Shown here piece after piece: positions 26,314 to 33,952 of a stretch of DNA of 64,000 nucleotides. This DNA comes from JADCRZ01 sp037718865 (GTDB lineage: Bacteria; Bacteroidota; Bacteroidia; Chitinophagales; Chitinophagaceae), in NCBI GenBank assembly GCA_037718865.1, contig JBBJMP010000003.1, positions 372,001-436,000 on the forward strand, written 5' to 3'. The notes beneath the pieces are model-generated. The model saw only the letters and a list, made by a program, of their open reading frames with translations, did no database searches and was not told the DNA's origin. A program made the position numbers and the translations under genes. How positions within the stretch are numbered: the stretch's first letter is position 1; every line of letters begins with the position of its first letter.

Positions 26314-26892
26314 ATGAAAATGTTTAAAATAATTCTGATGATGTTCCTTCTGACATCGGTTATTCAGACTGCAGCAGCACAGACAAAATATTTTTCAAAA
26401 TCCGGAAAAATTTCCTTCTATTCCAAAGCACCGCTGGAAGATATTGAAGCGCATAATTTCCGTGCTGTAACAGTGTTTGACGCTACAAGCGGCCAGATCG
26501 AATTTTCTGTATTAATGAAAGGATTTGAATTTGAGAAGGCAAAAATGCAGGAACATTTTAATGAGAATTATGTGGAAAGTAATAAATACCCAAAAGCTGT
26601 ATTTATGGGTAATATACAAAACATCAATGATCTTACCTTGGAAAAAGACGGAGTTTATACGGTTCAGGTAAGTGGGTCGCTAACGTTACATGGGGTGACA
26701 AAACCGCAACATGCGCAAGCCGTTTTCACGGTTAAAAACGGGGCAATAAGTGCGGTATCTGATTTAACAATACTCGTTGCCGATTACCACATTAAGATCC
26801 CTGCACTTGTCGCCGACAAAATCGGCAAATGGGTTAAAATTGTTATTCATGTTCCGTCGTACGGGCCTCTCGGATCAAAAAGTAACGGCTAA
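26314..26892 (+). CDS. YceI family periplasmic protein
   Basis: 192 aa. Signal peptide (FKIILMMFLLTSVIQTAAAQ) followed by a YceI-type lipocalin-like beta-barrel: YFSKSGKISFYSKAPLEDIEAHN, GQIEFSVLMKGFEF, MQEHFNENYVESNKYPKAVF, YTVQVSGSLTLHGVTKP and ADYHIKIP. Family members bind polyisoprenoid or amphiphilic ligands in the periplasm; the ligand here is unknown. Part of the cytochrome/OB/YceI/DUF5777 set. Confidence 0.92.
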   Translation: MKMFKIILMMFLLTSVIQTAAAQTKYFSKSGKISFYSKAPLEDIEAHNFRAVTVFDATSGQIEFSVLMKGFEFEKAKMQEHFNENYVESNKYPKAVFMGNIQNINDLTLEKDGVYTVQVSGSLTLHGVTKPQHAQAVFTVKNGAISAVSDLTILVADYHIKIPALVADKIGKWVKIVIHVPSYGPLGSKSNG

Positions 26893-26943
26893 ACCGGTTT
26901 AAACAATCGTTTATGATAATGTCCAATGCATAATTTTAATGGA

Positions 26944-27819
26944 ATGAAAAAAATTGTAACAATAAGTGTATGTATGACATGGTTACTTCCTGTTATGAGT
27001 CAGGAAAGTATGTTAAAGGGAATCGAAGATAGCTTGCCGGAGAGGCAAAAGGTAACGGCAGCATTTAAATCCACCCGTGTTATTAATGCGCATTCCATGG
27101 AAATGCTGGCCAAAGGAAATCTGGATTTTAGAATCTTACACCGCTTTGGCCGTATCAATTCAGGCGTAAAGCAATGGTTCGGATTAGACGACGCTACCAT
27201 GCGGATGGCGTTCGAATATGGAATGACTGACCGCGTAATGGTAGGTGTAGGACGCAGTACTTACAGAAAGGAAATTGATGTCTTTAGTAAAACCAGCATT
27301 TTACAACAGTCAACTGGGTTGAAGTCCTCACCTTTTTCCTTATTGCTGGCGTTGGGAGCGATGTGGTGGACAGGGCAGGCGTTTGACACCATAAAGCCTA
27401 AAAGCTCAGACCGAACATCATATTACGTGCAATTGATCGCTGGAAGAAAATTCAGTGAATTCTTTTCTTTTCAGCTTAGTCCCATCCTTGTCCACAGAAA
27501 CAGGGTATATAATCTGAATGAAGAGAATACCGTATTTGCTCTTGGAGCCGGAGCGCGTTACAAATTGAGTAAGCGCCTAGCCATTACAGTAGATTATCAT
27601 CATTCGTTAAATGAGCTGCCTTCCATTAATACTGATCCTTTATCGGTAGGTGTTGATATTGAAACCGGAGGGCATGTTTTTCAATTGCATTTTTCCAATG
27701 CTGTTGGCATGAATGAGCGGGCCTATATTACGGAAACAACGGAAAGTTTTTTTAATGGTGATATCCGTTTTGGGTTTAACCTGTCAAGAATATTTACATT
27801 ACATAAAAAGAAACAATAA
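26944..27819 (+). CDS. DUF5777 family outer-membrane beta-barrel protein
   Basis: 291 aa from ATG 26944 (an upstream in-frame ATG at 26926 would add six residues). Signal peptide (IVTISVCMTWLLPVMSQ). Then the DUF5777 pattern: TRVINAHSMEMLAKGNLDFRI, HRFGRINSG, FGLDDATMRMAFEYGMTDRVMVGVGRS, FAYYVQL-like strand pairs and FALGAGARYKLSKRLAITVDYHH. Predicted outer-membrane barrel of unknown role, often found with cytochrome c and YceI genes in Bacteroidota. Last gene before a strong terminator. Confidence 0.85.
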   Translation: MKKIVTISVCMTWLLPVMSQESMLKGIEDSLPERQKVTAAFKSTRVINAHSMEMLAKGNLDFRILHRFGRINSGVKQWFGLDDATMRMAFEYGMTDRVMVGVGRSTYRKEIDVFSKTSILQQSTGLKSSPFSLLLALGAMWWTGQAFDTIKPKSSDRTSYYVQLIAGRKFSEFFSFQLSPILVHRNRVYNLNEENTVFALGAGARYKLSKRLAITVDYHHSLNELPSINTDPLSVGVDIETGGHVFQLHFSNAVGMNERAYITETTESFFNGDIRFGFNLSRIFTLHKKKQ

Positions 27820-27837
27820 GTCCGTACTTATGATTGA

Positions 27838-27868
27838 GGCCTGGCATGTGCCCTGCCAGGCCATTTTT
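27838..27868. terminator. Terminator after DUF5777 gene
   Basis: Perfect 9-bp repeat GGCCTGGCA / TGCCAGGCC (27838-27846 and 27854-27862), then ATTTTT. It may also end the degenerate minus-strand gene on its other side. Confidence 0.88.
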
Positions 27869-27879
27869 AATGTGGCTGT

Positions 27880-28180
27880 GATAATTTCTCCCTTTATTAT
27901 GGCGGTGACGGTAATTGTGGTTTTGATATCTGATCTTCAGTTTATTGTTACTCACTTCCGTAACAATCTCCCCAAGAACATTATCTTCTCCGTATAAGCT
28001 CAGGTTGATGGTGGTTCCTTTATTTACGATCACTTTAAAGTCTCCAAAATTTTCTATTCCGTTAAAACCGGCTGTTTGCCTTTTTCCGTTACCAGTTTTC
28101 CGGAGCCGGTCAATTCCTTATTGCAGGACGTAAATACCAGCGCTGCGTTTTGAGTTTTCTTATCCCCGTGTTAGCGGCTG
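27880..28180 (-). pseudogene. Degenerate DUF2807 (head GIN domain) lipoprotein gene
   Basis: Reading the minus strand from about 28175, pieces of one protein appear in shifting frames. They are an N-terminal RKLKTQ-like basic patch whose start codon reads ATA, a lipobox stretch LVFTSCNKELTGSGKLVTEK, then after a frameshift QTAGFNGIENFGDFKVIVNKG, LSLYGEDNVLGEIVTEVSNN and LKIRYQNHNYR. This is the beginning of a DUF2807 adhesin-like domain. The remaining roughly 130 residues of the family are missing and the frame runs into the 27838-27868 terminator. Frameshifts, lost start and truncation all indicate a decayed gene. Confidence 0.6.
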
Positions 28181-28319
28181 TCCTCCTTTTTATTATTGTT
28201 TCCTGGCTTTTCTACCGAACCTTTAGAAGGTGGATAAGAAACGAAGGGATTGTATATTGATTTATCTTAATCCTTCTGGCATAACTTGGGCAAATCTGGT
28301 CAAAAATGTTCAAAAAGTT

Positions 28320-28350
28320 TTTGCTTGTATGTAATTAGCCGCTACCTTTG
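28320..28350 (+). promoter_or_regulatory. Promoter of the S10 ribosomal operon
   Basis: TTTG (28320-28323), 19-nt spacer, TACCTTTG (28343-28350): an exact match to the Bacteroidota TTTG-N19-TAnnTTTG promoter, with the start of rpsJ 30 nt downstream. The best promoter in the window. Confidence 0.85.
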
Positions 28351-28380
28351 CACTCCCAATTAAAAATTGGGTATTTACGT

Positions 28381-28686
28381 ATGTCACAGCGAATTAGAAT
28401 TAAACTGCAATCGTACGATCACAATCTGGTAGACAAATCTGCTGAAAAAATTGTGAAAACAGTTCGTAGTACAGGTGCGGTGGTAACGGGACCTATTCCC
28501 TTGCCGACACACAAAAAGGTATTTACCGTATTGCGTTCGCCACACGTAAATAAAAAAGCCCGTGAGCAGTTTCAATTGTGCACACACAAGCGTTTGTTAG
28601 ACATCTATACCTCTTCATCAAGAACAGTTGATGCTCTTTCAAAGCTTGATCTGCCTTCCGGTGTGGAGGTTGAGATCAAGGCCTGA
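28381..28686 (+). CDS. rpsJ: 30S ribosomal protein S10
   Basis: 101 aa (MSQRIRIKLQSYDHNLVDKS...). S10 belongs to the 30S head and also serves as NusE in antitermination. ATG 28381 was chosen because an upstream TTG at 28348 lies inside the promoter. Conserved VTGPIPLPTHKKVFTVLRSPH and REQFQLCTHKRLLDI are present. First gene of the S10-spc operon, followed by an unusually long 341-nt gap. Confidence 0.97.
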   Translation: MSQRIRIKLQSYDHNLVDKSAEKIVKTVRSTGAVVTGPIPLPTHKKVFTVLRSPHVNKKAREQFQLCTHKRLLDIYTSSSRTVDALSKLDLPSGVEVEIKA

Positions 28687-29027
28687 TGGTGTTCCTCCGG
28701 GAACAGGTAGTTCTTATATTTTGCAAATTTATCTCTCAATCCGCCGAATGGCGGAGAAAAGAGCTCTGAATATTAAATTCCTCGATTTTGCTTTAAACGG
28801 CATTGAGGTTACATATAAACAAGCCGTTCGGGGTTTGTTTACTGCTGGTACTTCCATCATCTCGCCTTACATTTTTGACTGGCGGGAATAATTGCAGCTC
28901 TGAAGTGATATCCGCATGAGCTGCGCGGTCAAGGGAAAAGGTCAGCAGGAAAACGGGGATTGAAGTCCTCTGGTAACTACCAGTAAACGGATTGTCCCTT
29001 AACCCTGGAGGCGCAAACAGTACATTG
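28687..29027 (+). other. Long gap within the S10 operon (rpsJ-rplC)
   Basis: 341 nt with no recognised gene. It holds a hairpin TCCGCC-GAAT-GGCGGA (about 28739-28754) and a smaller CTGGT/ACCAG hairpin near 28970-28983. GGAGG at about 29007-29011 is too far from the rplC ATG to be a normal ribosome site. A 47-codon reading frame starts at ATG 28748 and ends at 28891 (MAEKRALNIKFLDF...). The frame has no known motif and may be chance. Confidence 0.5.
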
Positions 29028-29645
29028 ATGAAAGGGATCATTGGTAAGAAAATTGGCATGACCAGCGTCTTCAGCCAGGATGGTAAGCAAACGGCCTGTA
29101 CCATCATTGAAGCAGGTCCTTGCATTGTAACTCAGGTTAAGACATCAGATTCAGATGGTTATAATGCCCATCAGTTAGCCTTCGGCGATAAAAAAGAAAA
29201 GCACTCCAACAAAGCCGAAAAAAATCACTTCATAAAGTCGAATACCTCTCCCAAGCGTTTTGTAACAGAATTCCGAAACTATACTCTTGAAAAGAATTTA
29301 GGTGAAACCGTTACTGTAGACATTTTTACGGAAGGCGACGAGGTTCAGGTAATCGGAACCACCAAAGGCAAAGGTTTTCAGGGTGTAGTAAAACGCCATG
29401 GGTTTCATGGCGTTGGGGAAGCCTCGCACGGTCAGCATGACCGCCAGAGAGCGCCCGGTTCTGTGGGTGGTTCTTCTTACCCTTCCAGAGTGTTTAAAGG
29501 CATGCGTATGGCAGGCCGTATGGGTGGTGACAGGGTTAAATTAAAAGGACTGAAGGTGGTTAAAATCTTTACTGATAAAAATTATATCCTGGTTAGTGGT
29601 TCAGTTCCCGGCCACAATGGTTCAATCGTTTTAATACAAAAGTGA
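29028..29645 (+). CDS. rplC: 50S ribosomal protein L3
   Basis: 205 aa from ATG 29028 (MKGIIGKKIGMTSVF); an in-frame TTG 36 nt upstream is rejected because L3 proteins begin at this MKGxxGKK motif. L3 binds 23S rRNA near the peptidyl-transferase centre. The loop RHGFHGVGEASHGQHDRQRAPGS, with the glutamine methylated in E. coli, is present. rplD follows after 1 nt. Confidence 0.97.
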   Translation: MKGIIGKKIGMTSVFSQDGKQTACTIIEAGPCIVTQVKTSDSDGYNAHQLAFGDKKEKHSNKAEKNHFIKSNTSPKRFVTEFRNYTLEKNLGETVTVDIFTEGDEVQVIGTTKGKGFQGVVKRHGFHGVGEASHGQHDRQRAPGSVGGSSYPSRVFKGMRMAGRMGGDRVKLKGLKVVKIFTDKNYILVSGSVPGHNGSIVLIQK

Positions 29646-29646
29646 T

Positions 29647-30381
29647 ATGCAATTAGACGTTTTAAACATACAAGGCGATAAAACAGGCAGAACTGTTGAA
29701 CTTCCCGAAGATATTTTTGGTATTGAACCAAATGATCATGTGATTTACCTTTCCGTCAAGCAGTATTTAGCTGCCCGGAGGCAGGGTACGCACAAAGTGA
29801 AAACACGTGCTGAGGTTCATGGCTCTTCTAAAAAACTTCACAAACAAAAAGGAACGGGGGGCTCGCGAAAAGGTAATATACGCAACCCCTTGTACAAGGG
29901 GGGTGGTACTATATTCGGACCTAAGCCTCACCGTTACGACTTCAAGCTAAACCGTAAAGTAAAAGACCTTGCCCGCATGTCTGCTTTGGCTCACAAGGCC
30001 AGGGCGAACGCCATTGTGGTGATAGAGGATGTTAATCTGGAAACACCAAAAACCAAACAGAGTGTAGACATGCTTAAAAAGCTTGACCTGTCGAGTAAAA
30101 AAACACTGTTTGTATGCGGGGAACACAATGAGAACCTTTTTTTGTCCTTGAGGAACTTACCTGCCCTGAAAGCGGCAGTGGTGAACGATATCAATACCTA
30201 TGATATATTAAACGCAGAGGTGTTGGTGTTTACCGAAGGTGCGGTTGGGATGTTTAGTGAAGAAGCCGAATTAGAGCAGGTCGCTGAAGTACAACAAGAA
30301 GTTCAAGTGGATGAGGGGGCTCCGGTTGCAGCCGATGGCACGGAGGAAGAAACGGTTTCTATATCTAAGCCGGAGGCATAA
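29647..30381 (+). CDS. rplD: 50S ribosomal protein L4 with acidic C-terminal extension
   Basis: 244 aa. Core L4 (about 1-208) with the exit-tunnel loop KLHKQKGTGGSRKGNIRNPLYKGGGTIFGP shows as two conserved blocks, KLHKQKGTGGSRKG and NPLYKGGGTIFGPKPH. Residues about 209-244 form an extra Glu-rich tail (SEEAELEQVAEVQQEVQVDEG...), lengthening the protein beyond the usual about 205-210. L4 lines the exit tunnel and in some bacteria represses its own operon; no such leader is recognisable here. Confidence 0.96.
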   Translation: MQLDVLNIQGDKTGRTVELPEDIFGIEPNDHVIYLSVKQYLAARRQGTHKVKTRAEVHGSSKKLHKQKGTGGSRKGNIRNPLYKGGGTIFGPKPHRYDFKLNRKVKDLARMSALAHKARANAIVVIEDVNLETPKTKQSVDMLKKLDLSSKKTLFVCGEHNENLFLSLRNLPALKAAVVNDINTYDILNAEVLVFTEGAVGMFSEEAELEQVAEVQQEVQVDEGAPVAADGTEEETVSISKPEA

Positions 30382-30463
30382 TTAGTGCCGGGACTGGTAC
30401 ATGTAATAAATATGGTTGCAGTCCCTTCGCATTTCAAATTATAAATTTTCAAATTTCGATAAG

Positions 30464-30763
30464 ATGAAATTGTCAGAAGTATTAGTAAAGCCGATTTTGA
30501 GTGAGAAGGCAAACGCCCAGCAAGAAAAGTTTAGGAGATACGCATTCAGGGTGAACCGGAAAGCAAATAAATTGGAGATCAGGAAAGCTGTAGAAGAATT
30601 TTACGGGGTAACGGTCGTAGATGTAAACACGGTGGTGGTTCCCGGTAAAAGCAAGACACGCTCAACCAAGGCAGGATATATCCAGGGTCGTAAATCAGCT
30701 TATAAAAAAGCACTGATCACCGTGGCGGAGGGAGAAAACATCGACCTTTATTCTAATATCTAA
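30464..30763 (+). CDS. rplW: 50S ribosomal protein L23
   Basis: 99 aa from ATG 30464 (MKLSEVLVKPILSEKANAQQ). An upstream in-frame start at 30416 would add an unrelated A/T-rich stretch. L23 sits at the tunnel exit, where trigger factor and SRP dock. Typical KPILSEK and YAFRVNRKANKLEIRKAVEEFYGV segments. Confidence 0.96.
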   Translation: MKLSEVLVKPILSEKANAQQEKFRRYAFRVNRKANKLEIRKAVEEFYGVTVVDVNTVVVPGKSKTRSTKAGYIQGRKSAYKKALITVAEGENIDLYSNI

Positions 30764-30815
30764 ATCAATTAATACAGCAGGCGAAGCTGAACATTTCGCA
30801 ATAAATCAACATACG

Positions 30816-31655
30816 ATGGCATTAAAAAAATACAAACCGATCACTGCCGGTACAAGATGGAGAATCGGAAATGCGTATGCAGAGATCACTTCCGACACCC
30901 CGGAAAAAAGCCTCCTTGATAAGGTAAAAGTTACTGCCGGCAGGAATTTCCAGGGAAGAAGGAGTATGCGTTATTCGGGTGGCGGTCATAAAAAAATGTA
31001 CAGGATAATTGATTTTAAAAGAGATAAGAAAAATATTACTGCAACCGTTGCCAGTATAGAGTATGATCCGAACCGTACTGCATTTATAGCCTTGCTGAAT
31101 TATGCTGACGGAGAGAAAAGGTACATACTGGCGCCCCAGGGATTGCAGGTTGGTACAAACGTTGTAAGTGGTGATGAAGTAGCTCCCGAAATCGGTCATG
31201 CTTTGCAATTAAAGAATATGCCCCTGGGTACTATGGTACACAATATTGAAATGCAACCAGGCCAGGGTGGTAAGATCGCTAGAAGTGCCGGATCTTCAGC
31301 CCAGTTAAGTAACAAGGAGACTAACTATGCAGTGTTGAAAATGCCTTCCGGTGAATTAAGAAAAGTATTGATCAACTGTTATGCAACGGTTGGCGTTGTA
31401 AGCAATAGTGACCATAGCCTGCAAAGCATGGGTAAGGCCGGCCGGAACCGTTGGAGAGGCATTCGTCCACGTACGAGAGGTGTCGCTATGAATCCTGTTG
31501 ATCATCCCATGGGTGGAGGCGAAGGTAAAGCTTCCGGTGGTCAGCCAAGGTCCAGAAACGGTCAGTATTCCAGGGGTCTGAAAACACGTACCAGGGGTAA
31601 AGGCAGCGACAAACTTATTATTCAGAGAAAGAGTGGAAAAAAACTGGCTAAATAA
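30816..31655 (+). CDS. rplB: 50S ribosomal protein L2
   Basis: 279 aa 23S rRNA-binding protein needed for subunit joining and peptidyl transfer. RRSMRYSGGGHKKMYRIIDF, GTMVHNIEMQPGQGGKIARSAGS and the near-invariant GVAMNPVDHPMGGGEG (with the conserved His) are present. The C-terminus is basic, as usual. Confidence 0.98.
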   Translation: MALKKYKPITAGTRWRIGNAYAEITSDTPEKSLLDKVKVTAGRNFQGRRSMRYSGGGHKKMYRIIDFKRDKKNITATVASIEYDPNRTAFIALLNYADGEKRYILAPQGLQVGTNVVSGDEVAPEIGHALQLKNMPLGTMVHNIEMQPGQGGKIARSAGSSAQLSNKETNYAVLKMPSGELRKVLINCYATVGVVSNSDHSLQSMGKAGRNRWRGIRPRTRGVAMNPVDHPMGGGEGKASGGQPRSRNGQYSRGLKTRTRGKGSDKLIIQRKSGKKLAK

Positions 31656-31683
31656 TGTGCAAGGGCAGAGATATCTGTCCGTA

Positions 31684-31718
31684 ACTTATAATTCATAATT
31701 CATAACTCATAATTAATA
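31684..31718. repeat. Degenerate AT-rich tandem phrase before rpsS
   Basis: The gap holds near-copies of TAATTCATAA (TATAATTCATAATTCATAAC..., then CTCATAATTAATAA), ending at the rpsS start codon. A 7-9 nt period is visible by eye. Confidence 0.6.
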
Positions 31719-31719
31719 A

Positions 31720-31992
31720 ATGGCTCGTTCAATCAAAAAAGGTCCTTACGTAGCGGAACATCTTGAAAAAAAGGTGCTGGCTGTGAATGACGGAAAGGCA
31801 AAAAAGGGTGTTATTAAAACCTGGAGCCGGCGTTCTACCATTACGCCGGATTTTGTAGGACATACTTTTGCCGTGCACAATGGAAATAAATTCATTCCTG
31901 TTTATGTTACAGAATTCATGGTTGGACATAAATTGGGTGAATTTGCCCCTACCAGAAATTTCAGAGGACACTCAAGTAAAAAGATTGCCTAA
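31720..31992 (+). CDS. rpsS: 30S ribosomal protein S19
   Basis: 90 aa 30S head protein. MARSIKKGPYVAEHLEKKV, TWSRRSTITPDFVGHTFAVHNG and VGHKLGEFAPTRNFRGHS are all classic S19 blocks. It lies between rplB (64 nt) and rplV (87 nt). Confidence 0.98.
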   Translation: MARSIKKGPYVAEHLEKKVLAVNDGKAKKGVIKTWSRRSTITPDFVGHTFAVHNGNKFIPVYVTEFMVGHKLGEFAPTRNFRGHSSKKIA

Positions 31993-31997
31993 CAGCG

Positions 31998-32070
31998 TTT
32001 AATGTTCAACGTTTGAAGTTTAAGGTTGAGAACTGATGACAACTTTAAACTTGAAACCTTAAACCTGAAA
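31998..32070. repeat. TTTAA-type repeat with inverted repeat between rpsS and rplV
   Basis: The gap consists of GTTTAA/GTTCAAC/GTTTGAAG/TTTAAGGTT phrases, then their complements. GTTTAAGGTT (32018-32027) and AACCTTAAAC (32055-32064) are exact 10-bp inverted copies with a 27-nt loop, so an RNA hairpin is possible inside the operon. Confidence 0.6.
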
Positions 32071-32079
32071 TATAATAAT

Positions 32080-32415
32080 ATGGAAGCAGTAGCAAAACTA
32101 AAAAATTACCCCACTTCGCCCAGAAAGATGCGTTTACTTGCAGACCTGATACGTGGCATGAAGGTAGAAAAAGCATTGGCCGAACTGGAGCATAACACCA
32201 AGCATCCGGCCGTTCCCTTGCGGAAACTGGTGGTGTCTGCTATAAGCAACTGGAAGCTGAAAAATGAAGGTGGAGATGAAACAACGCTGGTGGTGAAAAC
32301 CATTATGGTAGACGGTGCAAGGGTTTTGAAACGTATGCGGCCTGCACCACAGGGTCGGGGCTACAGGATTAGAAAGCGTAGTAATCACGTAACTGTAGTG
32401 GTGGACACGAAATAA
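32080..32415 (+). CDS. rplV: 50S ribosomal protein L22
   Basis: 111 aa from ATG 32080 (MEAVAKLKNYPTSPRKMRLLADLIRG). The upstream in-frame ATG at 32026 falls in repeat DNA and is rejected. L22 lines the exit tunnel near the macrolide site; the beta-hairpin region KTIMVDGARVLKRMRPAPQGRGYRI carries the conserved PAPQGRG block. An ATGTGCGAAT-type array begins right after its stop. Confidence 0.96.
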   Translation: MEAVAKLKNYPTSPRKMRLLADLIRGMKVEKALAELEHNTKHPAVPLRKLVVSAISNWKLKNEGGDETTLVVKTIMVDGARVLKRMRPAPQGRGYRIRKRSNHVTVVVDTK

Positions 32416-32449
32416 TGTGAAAATGTGCGAATATGCAAATGTGCGAATG
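32414..32449. repeat. ATGTGCGAAT-type tandem array after rplV
   Basis: Successive ATGTGAAA / ATGTGCGAAT / ATGCAAATGTGCGAATG phrases begin at the rplV stop codon. The same phrase recurs at 34516-34554 and 55150-55200. Confidence 0.65.
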
Positions 32450-32525
32450 AAATGTTTTCATGTTTGCAAGGAATCTTTGGATACCGCATAACTAGATAAA
32501 ATTATTATATTTTTAAATAAGAAGT

Positions 32526-33335
32526 ATGGGTCAGAAAACAAATCCTATTGGTGCAAGGTTAGGAATTATTCGGGGTTGGGAAAGTAATTGGTATGGAAAT
32601 AAAAGAGATTACTCCATAAAACTGATTGAAGATCATAAGATCCGGACCTATCTCACGGCGCGTATCAATAAAGGTGGAATTGCCAAGATCGTAATTGAAC
32701 GAACTCTGGGTAAGCTGATCGTTACCATTCATACTTCCAAACCGGGTATCATTATAGGTAAGGGTGGTAATGAGGTTGACAGGATTAAGGAAGAACTGAA
32801 AAAGTTAACGGGAAAGGATGATGTTCAGATTAACATTCTGGAGATCCGCCGTCCGGAACTGGATGCCAATATTGTTGCTGATACAATTGCTAAACAGATT
32901 GAAAACCGTATCAACTACAAGAGGGCGATCAAGATGGCTATAGCATCATCCCTTCGTATGGGTGCTGAAGGAATTAAGGTGAAAGTAAGTGGTCGTTTAG
33001 GAGGTGCTGAAATTGCCCGGTCTGAAGAAATCAAGCAGGGGCGTACTCCTTTGCACACCTACCGTATGGATATTGATTATGCTTCCATTTTTGCTTTGAC
33101 TGTTTATGGAAAGATCGGGATCAAGGTATGGATTTGCAAAGGAGAAGTGTTGGCAAAAAGGGATCTGAACCCCAATTTCGTAGGGGGTAAGAGCGATGTA
33201 AGCGATAGAAGAGACAGGCGCCCGGGCGGTGAAAGGGAGGAGAGAGGACCGGACCGTAGAGACAACAGGGGTGGCGGTGACAATAGAGGCGGCGGTAGAA
33301 GCGGCGGCGGTGGCGGAAGGGATAACAGACGGTGA
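32526..33335 (+). CDS. rpsC: 30S ribosomal protein S3 with Gly/Arg-rich tail
   Basis: 269 aa. KH type II domain with GxxG loop (PGIIIGKGGNEVDRI, about residues 73-87) and the mRNA-entry/helicase face (SGRLGGAEIARSEEIKQGRTPLHT). Usual S3 ends near 215-235. Here residues about 222-269 form an Arg/Gly/Asp tail (RRDRRPGGEREERG..., DNRGGGRSGGGGGRDNRR), similar to RGG RNA-binding tails. It is positioned to contact mRNA at the entry channel (inference). Confidence 0.97.
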   Translation: MGQKTNPIGARLGIIRGWESNWYGNKRDYSIKLIEDHKIRTYLTARINKGGIAKIVIERTLGKLIVTIHTSKPGIIIGKGGNEVDRIKEELKKLTGKDDVQINILEIRRPELDANIVADTIAKQIENRINYKRAIKMAIASSLRMGAEGIKVKVSGRLGGAEIARSEEIKQGRTPLHTYRMDIDYASIFALTVYGKIGIKVWICKGEVLAKRDLNPNFVGGKSDVSDRRDRRPGGEREERGPDRRDNRGGGDNRGGGRSGGGGGRDNRR

Positions 33336-33454
33336 TTACAATATAGAAGCACGGATAAAAAAGAACACCGAGCGGCGAACAAAAATCATTTGTATTATCT
33401 GGCTGAAGCAATTAACGCTAAACTCAGCAGAATAAATTTAGAATTATAACTATT

Positions 33455-33874
33455 ATGTTACAGCCAAAAAGAACGAAGCACAGGAAAATGCAGCGGGGTC
33501 GTATGAAAGGTGACGCAAAGAGGGGTGCTACCATTGCGTTTGGTTCATTTGCGCTCAAGGCGTTGGATTCGCATTGGATTACCGATCGCCAGATTGAGTC
33601 AGCCCGCCAGGCACTTACTCGTCACATGAAAAGAGAGGGTAGTGTATGGATACGGATATTTCCTGACAAGCCGATTACCAGAAAACCGGCAGAGGTTAGA
33701 ATGGGTAAGGGTAAAGGTGCCCCGGATCATTGGGCTGCCGTTGTAAAACCAGGAAGGATTTTGTTTGAAGCTGACGGAGTGCCTCAACAGGTAGCCAAGG
33801 AAGCGTTTGAACTGGCTGCTCAGAAATTGCCGATCCAGACAAAATTCGTTGTACGGAGAGATTATAGCGAATAG
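33455..33874 (+). CDS. rplP: 50S ribosomal protein L16
   Basis: 139 aa protein of the A-site region of 23S rRNA. MLQPKRTKHRKMQRGRMKG, FGSFALKALDSHWITDRQIES, RIFPDKPITRKPAEVRMGKGKG and PDHWAAVVKPGRILFE are intact. It lies between rpsC (119 nt) and rpmC (78 nt). Confidence 0.97.
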   Translation: MLQPKRTKHRKMQRGRMKGDAKRGATIAFGSFALKALDSHWITDRQIESARQALTRHMKREGSVWIRIFPDKPITRKPAEVRMGKGKGAPDHWAAVVKPGRILFEADGVPQQVAKEAFELAAQKLPIQTKFVVRRDYSE

Positions 33875-33952
33875 TGATATAATGTTAAATGTAATATTCG
33901 ATAGCACACGGAGTTACATCAATTGTCAACGCTCACATTTCAAATTGATAAG

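Noticed and set aside
27945..28133. 62-codon plus-strand frame over the DUF2807 remnant
   Set aside because: Antisense to the recognisable DUF2807 pieces, which explain the sequence better.
13124..28266. Genomic island or mobile element explaining the inserts between ribosomal genes
   Set aside because: No integrase, transposase, tRNA target or flanking direct repeat was seen, and codon style looks like the rest of the window.
28628..28891. 87-codon frame overlapping the end of rpsJ
   Set aside because: Most of it overlaps rpsJ; only the 47-codon part from ATG 28748 was kept as a weak possibility in the gap finding.
33104..33411. Proline/leucine-rich antisense frames over the rpsC tail
   Set aside because: Mirror image of the Gly/Arg-rich S3 tail; no independent evidence.
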